A stretch of DNA of 11,185 bases from JBDUDK01 sp040002995 (lineage in GTDB: Bacteria > Actinomycetota > Acidimicrobiia > Acidimicrobiales > Ilumatobacteraceae). Below the pieces are notes generated by a model, which worked only from the letters and a program-made list of their open reading frames with translations, ran no database searches and was not told where the DNA came from. The position numbers were made by a program, and so were the translations under genes. The stretch lies in the NCBI GenBank assembly GCA_040002995.1, contig JBDUDK010000100.1, positions 1-11,185 of the forward strand. The letters run 5' to 3'. This document shows, one piece after another, positions 1 to 6,598 of the stretch. Position 1 is the first letter of the stretch. Each line of letters begins with the position of its first letter.

Positions 1-120
1 GATGCGCTCGGTGAGGACGTATCGTCCGCCGAGTTCGGAGCCTGGTTGGTGCATCCCATCCACCGCCTACCTGGTCGTCCGCAAAAGCGACGGTACCCGA
101 TTGGTCTGCGCCGAATATGG

Positions 121-306
121 TCAGCGAAGCACGTCTGAACACAATCCGGTGAGCGACGTTCCTAGGTCAGCCCCGATGGCGGGTAGCGGGACGTTGACGA
201 CGGTGCCGTCGAGAAAGGCGAGTCCCGAACCCAGCACCGTCGCCGCGAGCACCCAGCGCGCCTGCGCGGTCCCATAGCGAATGGCGGGCGCTTCGGGCGG
301 AGACAT
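121..306 (-). pseudogene. N-terminal remnant of a DHA2-type MFS drug exporter
   Basis: Residues 17-55 read as the first transmembrane segment of an EmrB/QacA-like (DHA2, 14-TM) major facilitator exporter, including the family's LDGTVVNV-type motif (residues 32-39) followed by LPAIGADLG. Family members are usually 450 residues or more. Here similarity stops at about residue 55 (position 142), and the frame ends six codons later in an unrelated tail. I see no continuation of MFS sequence in any frame down to position 1. The fragment keeps an ATG (304-306) but no clear Shine-Dalgarno sequence. A 61-residue protein with one membrane segment could not transport anything, so I call it a gene relic left by a deletion or rearrangement. 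The identification of the fragment is fairly sure; how it broke is inference. Confidence 0.7.
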
Positions 307-434
307 GCGATCAGCGACGGGCTTGGCTCTTTCGGGGACGCATGGGGTGACTAAGCAGGTCTAGTACCTCGCCGATGGTCCTTTCTCGGAAGCTCGAGGT
401 TGAACCACCCGTTGGCCGAGGTTTCGCGTCATTG

Positions 435-686
435 TTATTGGCCGGTGCGCTCGCGGTGCTTGCAGCCTGGCCAGCAGCAGGGCCGTCGCTGGCCTTCCTC
501 CAGCTCCTCCTGGGTCCGGCGAATGCGGCGTTCTCGCGTCATCTTCTGCTTGGCATGCTCGACCCAGCAGATGAACTCGTTGCGGGCCAGGGGAGTGATG
601 TCCTTCCATGCATCGAGAGCCGTGTGGTTGGCGATCAGTGCCTTGCGCAGGTCTTGTGGCAGCTTGTGCACTACCCCACCGGGCAC
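435..686 (-). CDS. Short YdeI/OmpD-associated (OmdA)-type protein
   Basis: This is an 83-residue protein of the compact actinobacterial YdeI/OmpD-associated type. The body reads LPQDLRKAL, then DAWKDITPLARNEFICWVEHAK, then a basic/acidic helix (TRERRIRRTQEELEEGQRR) and a Cys-rich end (PCCWPGCKHRERTG). The W-x-D-[IL]-[ST]-P-x-x-R-x-E-[FY]-[IV]-x-W-[IV] pattern is the family signature. The three cysteines near the C-terminus suggest metal binding or a disulfide, but this is not shown. The frame stays open upstream to 914, but that extension does not look like protein. I prefer the GTG at 684-686, because VPGGVVHKLP resembles the start of other short family members; GTGs at 671 and 701 are alternatives. 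No good ribosome binding site is visible. The biochemical role of the short family is not established, and links to bacteriocin protection come from distant YdeI homologues. Confidence 0.75.
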   Translation of the reverse strand: MPGGVVHKLPQDLRKALIANHTALDAWKDITPLARNEFICWVEHAKQKMTRERRIRRTQEELEEGQRRPCCWPGCKHRERTGQ

Positions 687-731
687 TCGCGAGTTGCTCA
701 CAAGACGACGGTAGCGATTCAGGACTAATGC

Positions 732-863
732 GCGTGGGGGTCGCACATCGCCGCCGTCCAACGTCGGGCACGGTACGAGGCCCAGGCTGACTCCATCATG
801 TACCGGCACGTACTGGCTGAGCAGGCACGCTCGCGCGGCTGGGACGTCCACCTCTTTGACGCG
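732..863 (+). pseudogene. Possible coding remnant of an unrecognised protein
   Basis: One plus-strand frame reads WGSHIAAVQRRARYEAQ, then ADSIMYRHVLAEQARSRGW, then DVHLFDA. This is a balanced, protein-like composition with mostly G/C third positions. It has no start after the in-frame TAA at 726-728, and beyond about 863 it degenerates into Arg/Pro-rich shadow sequence. It lies antisense to the non-credible upstream extension of the YdeI-type frame. I do not recognise the family. It may be the broken end of a deleted gene, consistent with the truncated exporter nearby, or a chance open stretch. Confidence 0.3.
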
Positions 864-949
864 GCCCAAGGGCAATGCCGCGACCGCCCTGGACCAAGGC
901 CCACCGGATGGCACTTGCCGCGACGATCATGGCCGGAGCTTGACGACGG

Positions 950-1348
950 TCAGGCCTGTGCGATGCGGACGAGGTTCCCCGAGGGGTCGCGAAACGCGCA
1001 GTCGCGCGCGCCCCAGGGCTGGGACGTCGGCTCCTGTAGCACCTCGGCGCCTGACACCCGGACCTTCTCGAACGTCGTGTCGAGGTCGTCGGAGCGGAAG
1101 ATCGCTGCCTGCAGCGCCCCCCGCGTCACGAGCGAGAGGAGCGCGTCGCCCTCGGCCTGTGACCGGCCGCCGTGCGGCTGGAACAGGACGATGTCGACGT
1201 GTTGCTCCGGGGCGCCGACGGTGACCCAGCGGAAGCCGTCGGACGCGACGTCGTTGCGGACCTCGAGGCCGAGCGCGTCGCGGTAAAAGACGAGTGCAGC
1301 GTCGGGGTCGTGGACGGGGATGAACATGGCGGAGAGGGTGAGTGTCAT
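950..1348 (-). CDS. VOC-superfamily (glyoxalase/bleomycin-resistance-like) protein
   Basis: This 132-residue protein has two beta-alpha-beta-beta-beta modules, typical of single-domain VOC proteins that pair as dimers and usually bind a divalent metal. Module one contains FIPVHDPDAALVFYRDALGLEV (residues 9-30). Module two contains DDLDTTFEKVRVSGAEVLQEP (87-107) and ends in RDPSGNLVRI (120-129), the usual C-terminal strand signature. Substrate and activity cannot be read from the sequence; dioxygenase, isomerase, antibiotic-binding and non-enzymatic members all exist. The ATG at 1346-1348 overlaps the TGA of the upstream AraC-type gene as ATGA, so translation is probably coupled and no separate ribosome site is needed. 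The frame continues upstream of this ATG, but that part belongs to the regulator in another frame. AraC-type plus VOC pairs of this kind are common in actinobacteria. Confidence 0.88.
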   Translation of the reverse strand: MTLTLSAMFIPVHDPDAALVFYRDALGLEVRNDVASDGFRWVTVGAPEQHVDIVLFQPHGGRSQAEGDALLSLVTRGALQAAIFRSDDLDTTFEKVRVSGAEVLQEPTSQPWGARDCAFRDPSGNLVRIAQA

Positions 1349-1806
1349 GCGACGACCGTAGAAGCATCGACGCCTCGCGTGCTTCTCCGATCCTGCTCGG
1401 TGCCCGGGCTCGTTCGCCGGGGTCGCATCGCGACCATGCTCACGCACGACGGAACGACCTCGAGGTTGCGGTGGTCACGAGCGCGGTACTGCGAGGGCGT
1501 CTCGCCGACGATCTCGGTGAAGCGCGAACTGAATGAGCCCAGCGACGTGCAACCGACGGTGACGCAGGCGTCGGTGACCGACATCCCCTGACGCAGAAGA
1601 GCCTTCGCTCGCTCGATGCGTCGCGTCATAAGATAGGAGTACGGCGTCTCGCCATACGCCGCACGGAACTTGCGCGAGAAGTGCGCGGGCGACATGAGGG
1701 CGGCACGCGCCATCGTCGGGACACTAAGCGGCTGCGCGTAGTCGCGGTCGATGAGATCGCGCGCCCGGCGCACGTGCACGAGGTCGGCGAGCTCCTCCGG
1801 CGTCAT
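1345..1806 (-). CDS. AraC-family transcriptional regulator (DNA-binding domain only)
   Basis: This is a 153-residue protein consisting mainly of the two-helix-turn-helix AraC domain. The first HTH covers about residues 28-50 (LSVPTMARAALMSPAHFSRKF), the linker helix about 55-73 (PYSYLMTRRIERAKALL), and the second HTH about 76-98 (SVTDACVTVGCTSLGSFSSRF). PSQYRAR then closes the domain, and a 43-residue tail follows. No N-terminal ligand-binding domain is present, unlike classical AraC (about 290 residues). A longer frame runs back to 2106, but it is antisense-like sequence overlapping the preceding gene. I therefore chose the ATG at 1804-1806, just before EELADLVHVRRARDLIDRDY, where close family members start. 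No Shine-Dalgarno sequence is visible there, so the start could be leaderless. The stop overlaps the VOC start, making the VOC gene the likely regulatory target or partner. Confidence 0.88.
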   Translation of the reverse strand: MTPEELADLVHVRRARDLIDRDYAQPLSVPTMARAALMSPAHFSRKFRAAYGETPYSYLMTRRIERAKALLRQGMSVTDACVTVGCTSLGSFSSRFTEIVGETPSQYRARDHRNLEVVPSCVSMVAMRPRRTSPGTEQDRRSTRGVDASTVVA

Positions 1807-1907
1807 GGCGATGACGGTAGGCGACGGCCAGCTCTGCGGGCCGGAGCCATCTTCGTGGAGGATCGTGGATAGCGATGAAGCCGGAGTCCTGATGCCAGCC
1901 CATCGTG

Positions 1908-2495
1908 TCACGACGCCGGACGGTAGGTGCAGATCTGCACTCCCGTACCCGCGGTCACACTCTTCACGAGTTGCATGGGCCGTGCCGCGCCGTCCTCGGG
2001 GAAGATCCGCTTGCCGCCGCCCAGCATGATCGGCTCGATCATCAGGTTGAGCTCGTCTACCAAGCCGTTGGCGAGAAGCGCTTTCACAAGGCTGACGCTG
2101 CCCCACGTCATCAAATCGCCGCCGTCCTCAGCGCGCAGCGCCGCGATGTCGGCCACGGCGTTCTTGGGCGAGAGCAAGGTCGAGTTCCACGTCAGCGCGT
2201 CAGGCGCAAGCGTCCGTGAGGCGACGTACTTCCCCAGCGCGTTCATCTGGTCGGCGAACGGGTCACCGGCGCGATCAGGCCACGCCGCCGCCATCACCTG
2301 CCACGTGCGCCGGCCGAAGAGCAGGGCCTCGACTGTGTTCATGCCCTCGCCGATGAACGGCCCCATCACTTCAGGGTCGAAGTAGGGCACTGACCAGCCA
2401 CCGTGGGCGAAGCCGCCATCGGTGTCCTCCTCCGCGCCGCCCGGTGCCTGCACGACCCCGTCGAGGCTCATGAATTCGTTCACCACGACTCGCAT
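1908..2495 (-). CDS. Dihydrofolate-reductase-family (RibD C-terminal-like) protein
   Basis: This 195-residue protein has the DHFR/RibD-C fold seen in YwjB/YyaP-type proteins. The start is MRVVVNEFMSLDGVVQAPGG, with the family's M-S-L-D-G motif at residues 9-13. LLFGRRTWQVMAAAWP (58-73) matches the LxGRxTY-type nucleotide-binding region. GGDLMTWGSVSLVKALL (125-141) and LVDELNLMIEPIMLGGGKRIF (145-165) form the second half of the probable NADPH site. True folate reduction is not implied; most stand-alone members have unknown substrates. The ATG at 2493-2495 is favoured over a nine-codon-longer start because GAGGAG lies six nucleotides upstream. The gene follows the response regulator by 69 nt and precedes the AraC-type gene by 101 nt on the same strand. 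Confidence 0.88.
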   Translation of the reverse strand: MRVVVNEFMSLDGVVQAPGGAEEDTDGGFAHGGWSVPYFDPEVMGPFIGEGMNTVEALLFGRRTWQVMAAAWPDRAGDPFADQMNALGKYVASRTLAPDALTWNSTLLSPKNAVADIAALRAEDGGDLMTWGSVSLVKALLANGLVDELNLMIEPIMLGGGKRIFPEDGAARPMQLVKSVTAGTGVQICTYRPAS

Positions 2496-2501
2496 CGTCT
2501 G

Positions 2502-2507
2502 CTCCTC
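2502..2507 (-). promoter_or_regulatory. Ribosome binding site of the DHFR-family gene
   Basis: On the minus strand GAGGAG is followed by six nucleotides and ATG. This selects the start at 2495 over the in-frame start at 2522. Confidence 0.7.
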
Positions 2508-2564
2508 AGTGTCAAGTGCCAACGTTTCGACTTATCCAGCCTCGCGAACTCATCGGGGGCGCGG

Positions 2565-3209
2565 CTAGTTGTTGAGCAGCGTGAGTACGGCGAGGACACG
2601 TCGATTCAGGTCGTGCGACGGCTCGAGGTCGAGCTTCTGGAACACCTGAGCGCTCGCTGCCTCGACGGTCCGTTCACCGATGTTGAGTCGCTGGGCAATC
2701 CCCGCGTTGGAGCGGCCCTCGGCCATCAAAGCGAGGATCTCTTGTTCGCGAGGCGTAAGCCGTCCGAGCGGCGACTCGGCTCGGCGCCGGCGCATGAGCT
2801 GCGAAACGATCGTCGGGTCGATCACACATTCGTTCTCGGTCACCCGACGGAGGGCGTCGACGAGCACCGCGATATCGGATACGCGTTCCTTGAGCAGGTA
2901 GCCGAGACCACCGGGCTGGTCGGCGAGCAGCCGCTCGGCGTAGCGGGGTTCCAAGTACTGGCTAAGCAAGACCACGGCGGTGGATGGATGGCGCTCGCGT
3001 ATCAGCCGCGCCGCAACCAGACCTTCGTCGCTGTGGGTAGGCGGCATGCGGATGTCGACGACGGCGACGTCGGGGTGCTCACGGGCGACCAACCGCAGCA
3101 GTTCGTCGGCATCCGCGGCTTCGCCGACCACATCGACTCCGGCATCCTTCAGTAGGCGGGCCAAACCGGACCGCACGAGCATGACGTCGTCAGCGACGAT
3201 CACGCGCAT
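2565..3209 (-). CDS. NarL/LuxR-family response regulator with altered recognition helix
   Basis: This is a 214-residue response regulator. The receiver domain (about 1-120) has the acidic pair D7-D8, phosphoacceptor D52 (VVDIRMPP), S83 (LLSQY) and K107 (YLLKERV), so all phosphorylation residues are present. The LuxR-type HTH begins at LTPREQEILALMAEGRSN (151-168), continues NAGIAQRLNIGERTVE, and ends VFQKLDLEPS. The oddity is residues 183-186, E-A-A-S, where this subfamily usually reads EKHV or similar (TVEKHVxxIFxKL) in the DNA-recognition helix. Loss of the K-H pair could change or abolish DNA contact. The ATG (3207-3209) overlaps the end of HK1 by 10 nt, with GGAG five nucleotides upstream, so it is almost certainly co-translated with HK1 as its partner. 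The target promoter is unknown. Confidence 0.93.
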   Translation of the reverse strand: MRVIVADDVMLVRSGLARLLKDAGVDVVGEAADADELLRLVAREHPDVAVVDIRMPPTHSDEGLVAARLIRERHPSTAVVLLSQYLEPRYAERLLADQPGGLGYLLKERVSDIAVLVDALRRVTENECVIDPTIVSQLMRRRRAESPLGRLTPREQEILALMAEGRSNAGIAQRLNIGERTVEAASAQVFQKLDLEPSHDLNRRVLAVLTLLNN

Positions 3210-4891
3210 GGGAACTCCGCGGTCACTGTCGTTTCGTGGTCAACGGTGGAGAGGCTCAACCGCCCACCCACAGCACCGACCCGGTCAGCCGCGTCAACGA
3301 GGTCGGTGTCGATCAACGGCCCGGTCACGACGGCCGCGATGATCGTCGAGTCGCGACGACAGACGGAGACATGAGCGCGCGGCGCATTCGAGGCTCGCGC
3401 TGCGTCGAGCGCGGCGACGACCGTCGCATACACCGCGAGCGCCGTCTCGCCGGCGACCACGCAGTCGTTCGCCATGTCCAACGTCGCCGCCACCTCTGAT
3501 TCCCGGACGAGGTCCTCCAGCGCCGGTCCCAGCCCTTCGGTCGTGATCACGCTCGGGAAGAGGCCGTGGGCCAACTCACGCAACTGGGCGAGGGCATCAC
3601 GCAGGTTGCTCTCAGCGGCCAGCAACTCCTCCCGCTCCTCGGGCAGGCGACCGCGGGCGACGCTCAGGTGGAAGGACGCGCTCACGAGTCGCTGTTGCGC
3701 ACCGTCGTGGAGGTCGCGCTCGATGCGTCGGCGCTCCGCATCCGCAGCCGCCACCACTCGACGCCGCGACTCGGTGACGTCGGACAATCGCGCGCGCGTG
3801 ACGGCCGCAAGCCGAGCGTTCATGAGCGCAAGGCGGGCCACGGGCGTGAACGCCGCCACCACATCGACGGCGTCGGTCCGGCGCGGCACCAACAGACGTA
3901 GCGCCGGCCCGGACTCATCGGGCACGACCACGAACTCGCTCGCGACATCGGTGTGCACATCGCGGCCGTTCTCATCCACCCAGCGATCGTCACCGGGAAC
4001 GGCGAACTGAATACCGCGCACCGCCGATCCGAACAGAGACAATTCGGGTTCGGCCAGCCGCAAGGCCAGTTGCTGGACCGCCATACGCGTACGTCGGTTG
4101 CGGAGGGCCACCACGAGCACTGCGGACCCGATCGCGAACGCGCAGGCGGCCGGCGACAGCACGAGGGACAGAGCCGACGGTCGACCATGGGCCCAACTCC
4201 TCGCCCGCACCGCGGCCGACCCGCCGAGCACAACAAGAGCGGCAACCACGCCGTATGTGATCAACCGGGGCGGGCGGGTCCGCCGTTCCCGAAAGGCGGC
4301 GATCAAGGCGACTGCACACGCGGCAGTCGTGAGAGAGCTCGCGCCCAGAACAGCGACGTGGGTAGAGACGACACCGCTCGCCATCGGTACAACCTCAGCA
4401 CAGATGCGCCTACACGACGGGTCCTTGAAAGGGTCGTACCCAATAACGTGGACGACCACCGCAGCGAGCGCCAACGATGACGTGATGAGGAGGGGCGCGC
4501 CACGTCGCCCCGACCGCCAACGTTCGTGCACCAAGGCGACGCCGGCGACGGCGAGCGGGCCCGCGGCGAGAGCGTCGGCGCGCAACGCTGCCGGCGCCGT
4601 CGGCCATCCGGCGACGGACGGAACCAACGCACCGGCGACAAGTACGGCTAGGCCGGCACAGACCGGTGGATGCTGAACCCACAGCGCCCACGCCGACAGC
4701 ACGATGGCCGCAACGCCGATGAGTCCCAGCACGACCCAAAAGACCGGCGCGGTTCGTTCGACCGAGTCCTGATTCAGCCGAGCGGTTCCCACCACGACGG
4801 CGCACGTGACAGCAGTGGCGACGAGAGTGGCGACGAGACCGGCAGCTCTTGGCCGGATCCTGATCGAGGGCCAACCCGCGGAGCCCGCCAC
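3200..4891 (-). CDS. Membrane histidine kinase HK1: phosphoacceptor present, ATP-binding domain degenerate
   Basis: This 563-residue protein has about eight hydrophobic segments between residues 17 and 263. A loop at about 151-170 carries C160 and C164 (DPSCRRICAEV). A linker leads to a HisKA_3 dimerisation domain with H395 in ERDLHDGAQQRLV (391-403). The C-terminal region should be a HATPase_c domain, but its motifs are gone. At the N-box, the usual E-A-x-x-N-A-x-(K/R)-H is replaced by A-A-L-D-A-A-R (493-499), with Ala at the Asn position. The DDGxGG and GxGL boxes and the ATP lid are collapsed into VVTGPLIDTDLVDAADR, followed by the normal end strand GGRLSL. It can probably accept phosphate but not bind ATP. 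The start is a GTG (4889-4891) just before the first membrane segment; no good ribosome site is seen, so the start is uncertain. It overlaps the response regulator and is divergent from the lipoprotein gene. Confidence 0.92.
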   Translation of the reverse strand: MAGSAGWPSIRIRPRAAGLVATLVATAVTCAVVVGTARLNQDSVERTAPVFWVVLGLIGVAAIVLSAWALWVQHPPVCAGLAVLVAGALVPSVAGWPTAPAALRADALAAGPLAVAGVALVHERWRSGRRGAPLLITSSLALAAVVVHVIGYDPFKDPSCRRICAEVVPMASGVVSTHVAVLGASSLTTAACAVALIAAFRERRTRPPRLITYGVVAALVVLGGSAAVRARSWAHGRPSALSLVLSPAACAFAIGSAVLVVALRNRRTRMAVQQLALRLAEPELSLFGSAVRGIQFAVPGDDRWVDENGRDVHTDVASEFVVVPDESGPALRLLVPRRTDAVDVVAAFTPVARLALMNARLAAVTRARLSDVTESRRRVVAAADAERRRIERDLHDGAQQRLVSASFHLSVARGRLPEEREELLAAESNLRDALAQLRELAHGLFPSVITTEGLGPALEDLVRESEVAATLDMANDCVVAGETALAVYATVVAALDAARASNAPRAHVSVCRRDSTIIAAVVTGPLIDTDLVDAADRVGAVGGRLSLSTVDHETTVTAEFPCA

Positions 4892-5010
4892 GCCGTCATT
4901 GTGCTCGCGATGGCACGGCAGGAGAACCCGTGTTTTCCTCAGAGTGACACCGCGTGAGCACGCTTACGAGCGAGTCGCCCGATCTTTACCTTCCCCCCAT
5001 CGACCACAAT

Positions 5011-5017
5011 GGGAGGA
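5011..5017 (+). promoter_or_regulatory. Ribosome binding site of the DctP-like lipoprotein
   Basis: GGGAGGA lies five nucleotides before the ATG at 5022. Together with the signal peptide starting there, it rules out the 72-codon-longer in-frame start at 4806. That longer start would also overlap HK1 on the other strand. The 130-nt space between the HK1 and lipoprotein starts must hold both divergent promoters; I see no convincing -35/-10 pair. Confidence 0.8.
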
Positions 5018-5021
5018 CATC

Positions 5022-6587
5022 ATGAAAGCGCAAACACGAGTTCGTTGGGCAGTAGTGACGGCAGGAGCGCTGCTCCTCACCGCATGTAATTCCCGAGCCA
5101 TCGTTGCCGACAAAGCCGGGGGCAGCACGATCGTGCTGAAGCTGGCCACCATCGACGACGTCAACAGCAACGGCCAAGCATTCGGCCCGCAAGCGTTCGT
5201 CGACGAGCTCGCCAAGGTCTCCGGTGGTCGCGTCCGCGTCGACGTGACGAGAAGCTACGGCGACGGGGCGCCGGACTCGGAGGTGCGCCTCGTCGAGGCG
5301 ATCGCCTCTGGTGCGATCGACGGCGGATGGCCGTCAACCCGTGCGTTCGCCAACGCCGGCATCAAGGGCCTGCAGGCCATCGAGGCACCGCTTACATTGA
5401 CGAGCTATGACGCGGAGAAGGCACTCGTCACCTCGCCCATCGCCCAAGACATCCTCGGGCGGCTGAAGGGCAGCGGGGTCGCCGGTCTCAGTCTCGCGGT
5501 CGGCCCGTTGCGGCGGCCGTTCGCCGGCGGTGGGCCGTTGCTCAATCCAACTGACTGGAAGGGCATCCGCTTCCGCACCTTCAACTCTCCGGTCCAGGAC
5601 GCGTTCGTCAAGGCGCTGGGTGCGACGCCGGTCCAGCAGGGCTTCGACTGGCCCGATGCCGTCGTCGCTGGTTCGCTCCGTGGCGCCGAGTTCGACATCG
5701 CCCAGTACGCCCAAAACGGTAAGACCCTTGAGGCGGGCCTGGTGACCGCGAACGTCGTGTTGTGGCCCAAGGTCTTCGTGCTCAGCCTCAGTCAGAAGCG
5801 GTTCGACTCGCTTACCGGGGAACAACGCGGATGGGTGCGGACGGCGGCCGAACGGGCGACACGGGCCTCGGTGGATGCCACGTATGACGAGACCACGCTC
5901 GCCCGCAAGCTGTGCAATTCCGGCGCGCGCTTCATAACGGCGAGCGACGCCGAGGTGGCGGCGCTGAAGACCAGCGCCGCTCCGGTCATCGACACGCTGT
6001 CGAAGGACCCCGACGAGGGACCGCTGATGGCGAGTATCCAGAAGCTCGCGGCCGGCCACTCGAAAGCTGACGTCCCTGACGTGCCGGTGAGCTGCCGCAC
6101 GGCCGCACCCGCGGCCACGCCAAGCGACACGGTGCCCGGCTCGGATGCGGTCTCGAGCTTGCCGAGCGGGATCTATCGGGTCGAGATCAGCCTTGCCGAC
6201 GTCACGGCGGCCGGGCAGACCAACAACGACGGTAAGACGGGCACCTGGACGCTCGAGGTCGATGCGGGGAAGTACCAGGTGAGCTGTGCGCCGCTCGACG
6301 AGCCGGGCCGCGATTGCGGCAACATCTCTGGCGAGGCGACGGTCGAGGCCGGACATCTGACTGGGACTGGCAGCGTTGTCACCTTCAACCATGATCCGGA
6401 GCTGCTGTCGAAGATCACGGGTTGTCAGCTACCAGCGACTGGGCAAGATGGTCACTGCAACGACGACCCTTCCTACTCGCTGACGTGGGCCGTTTCTGGC
6501 GACAAGCTGACGTTCACCGACAATGACACCAAGGATCACTTCGTCGTTTGGAACTGGCTGCTGGAGCCGTTGACCAAGATCGGCTGA
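5022..6587 (+). CDS. DctP-like (TRAP-type) solute-binding lipoprotein with extra C-terminal domain
   Basis: This is a 521-residue exported lipoprotein. The signal peptide is at 1-21, with lipobox L19-T-A-C22. Residues about 36-350 follow the TRAP DctP pattern: IVLKLATID start, FVDELAKVSGGRVRVDV, SEVRLVEAIASGAIDGGW, and then NPTDWKGIRFRTFNSPVQDAFVKALGATPV (175-204). In that last motif, the Arg around 183-185 is the family's usual ligand-carboxylate contact. VVLWPKVFVLSLSQKRFDSL follows. Classical DctP proteins have about 330 residues. Here a Pro/Ser/Thr linker (about 358-380) leads to a beta-rich 140-residue domain beginning PSGIYRVEISLADV and ending WNWLLEPLTKIG, with four or more Cys; this looks lipocalin-like, which is inference. 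No DctQ/DctM permease genes are in the window. The gene sits between two kinase genes and its stop is only 11 nt from the HK2 stop. I favour a sensor-partner role over transport. Confidence 0.85.
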   Translation: MKAQTRVRWAVVTAGALLLTACNSRAIVADKAGGSTIVLKLATIDDVNSNGQAFGPQAFVDELAKVSGGRVRVDVTRSYGDGAPDSEVRLVEAIASGAIDGGWPSTRAFANAGIKGLQAIEAPLTLTSYDAEKALVTSPIAQDILGRLKGSGVAGLSLAVGPLRRPFAGGGPLLNPTDWKGIRFRTFNSPVQDAFVKALGATPVQQGFDWPDAVVAGSLRGAEFDIAQYAQNGKTLEAGLVTANVVLWPKVFVLSLSQKRFDSLTGEQRGWVRTAAERATRASVDATYDETTLARKLCNSGARFITASDAEVAALKTSAAPVIDTLSKDPDEGPLMASIQKLAAGHSKADVPDVPVSCRTAAPAATPSDTVPGSDAVSSLPSGIYRVEISLADVTAAGQTNNDGKTGTWTLEVDAGKYQVSCAPLDEPGRDCGNISGEATVEAGHLTGTGSVVTFNHDPELLSKITGCQLPATGQDGHCNDDPSYSLTWAVSGDKLTFTDNDTKDHFVVWNWLLEPLTKIG

Positions 6588-6598
6588 CCTACGGCCGG

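Noticed and set aside
1..138. A plus-strand frame open at the left edge (DALGEDVSSAEFGAWLVHP...) ending at a TGA near 138
   Set aside because: It could be the end of a gene, but only about 45 codons are visible, the second half looks non-coding, and I recognise no family. Not enough support for a feature.
687..914. Upstream extension of the YdeI-type frame to 914
   Set aside because: The composition is not protein-like, and family members of this short type begin near the GTG at 686.
4806..5021. 72-residue N-terminal extension of the DctP-like protein
   Set aside because: It precedes a good ribosome site and a clean lipoprotein signal peptide at 5022, and it overlaps HK1 on the other strand.
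5334..6392. Long minus-strand open frame (352 aa) opposite the DctP-like gene
   Set aside because: Arg-rich antisense shadow of a clearly coding gene in GC-rich DNA; no domain is recognisable.
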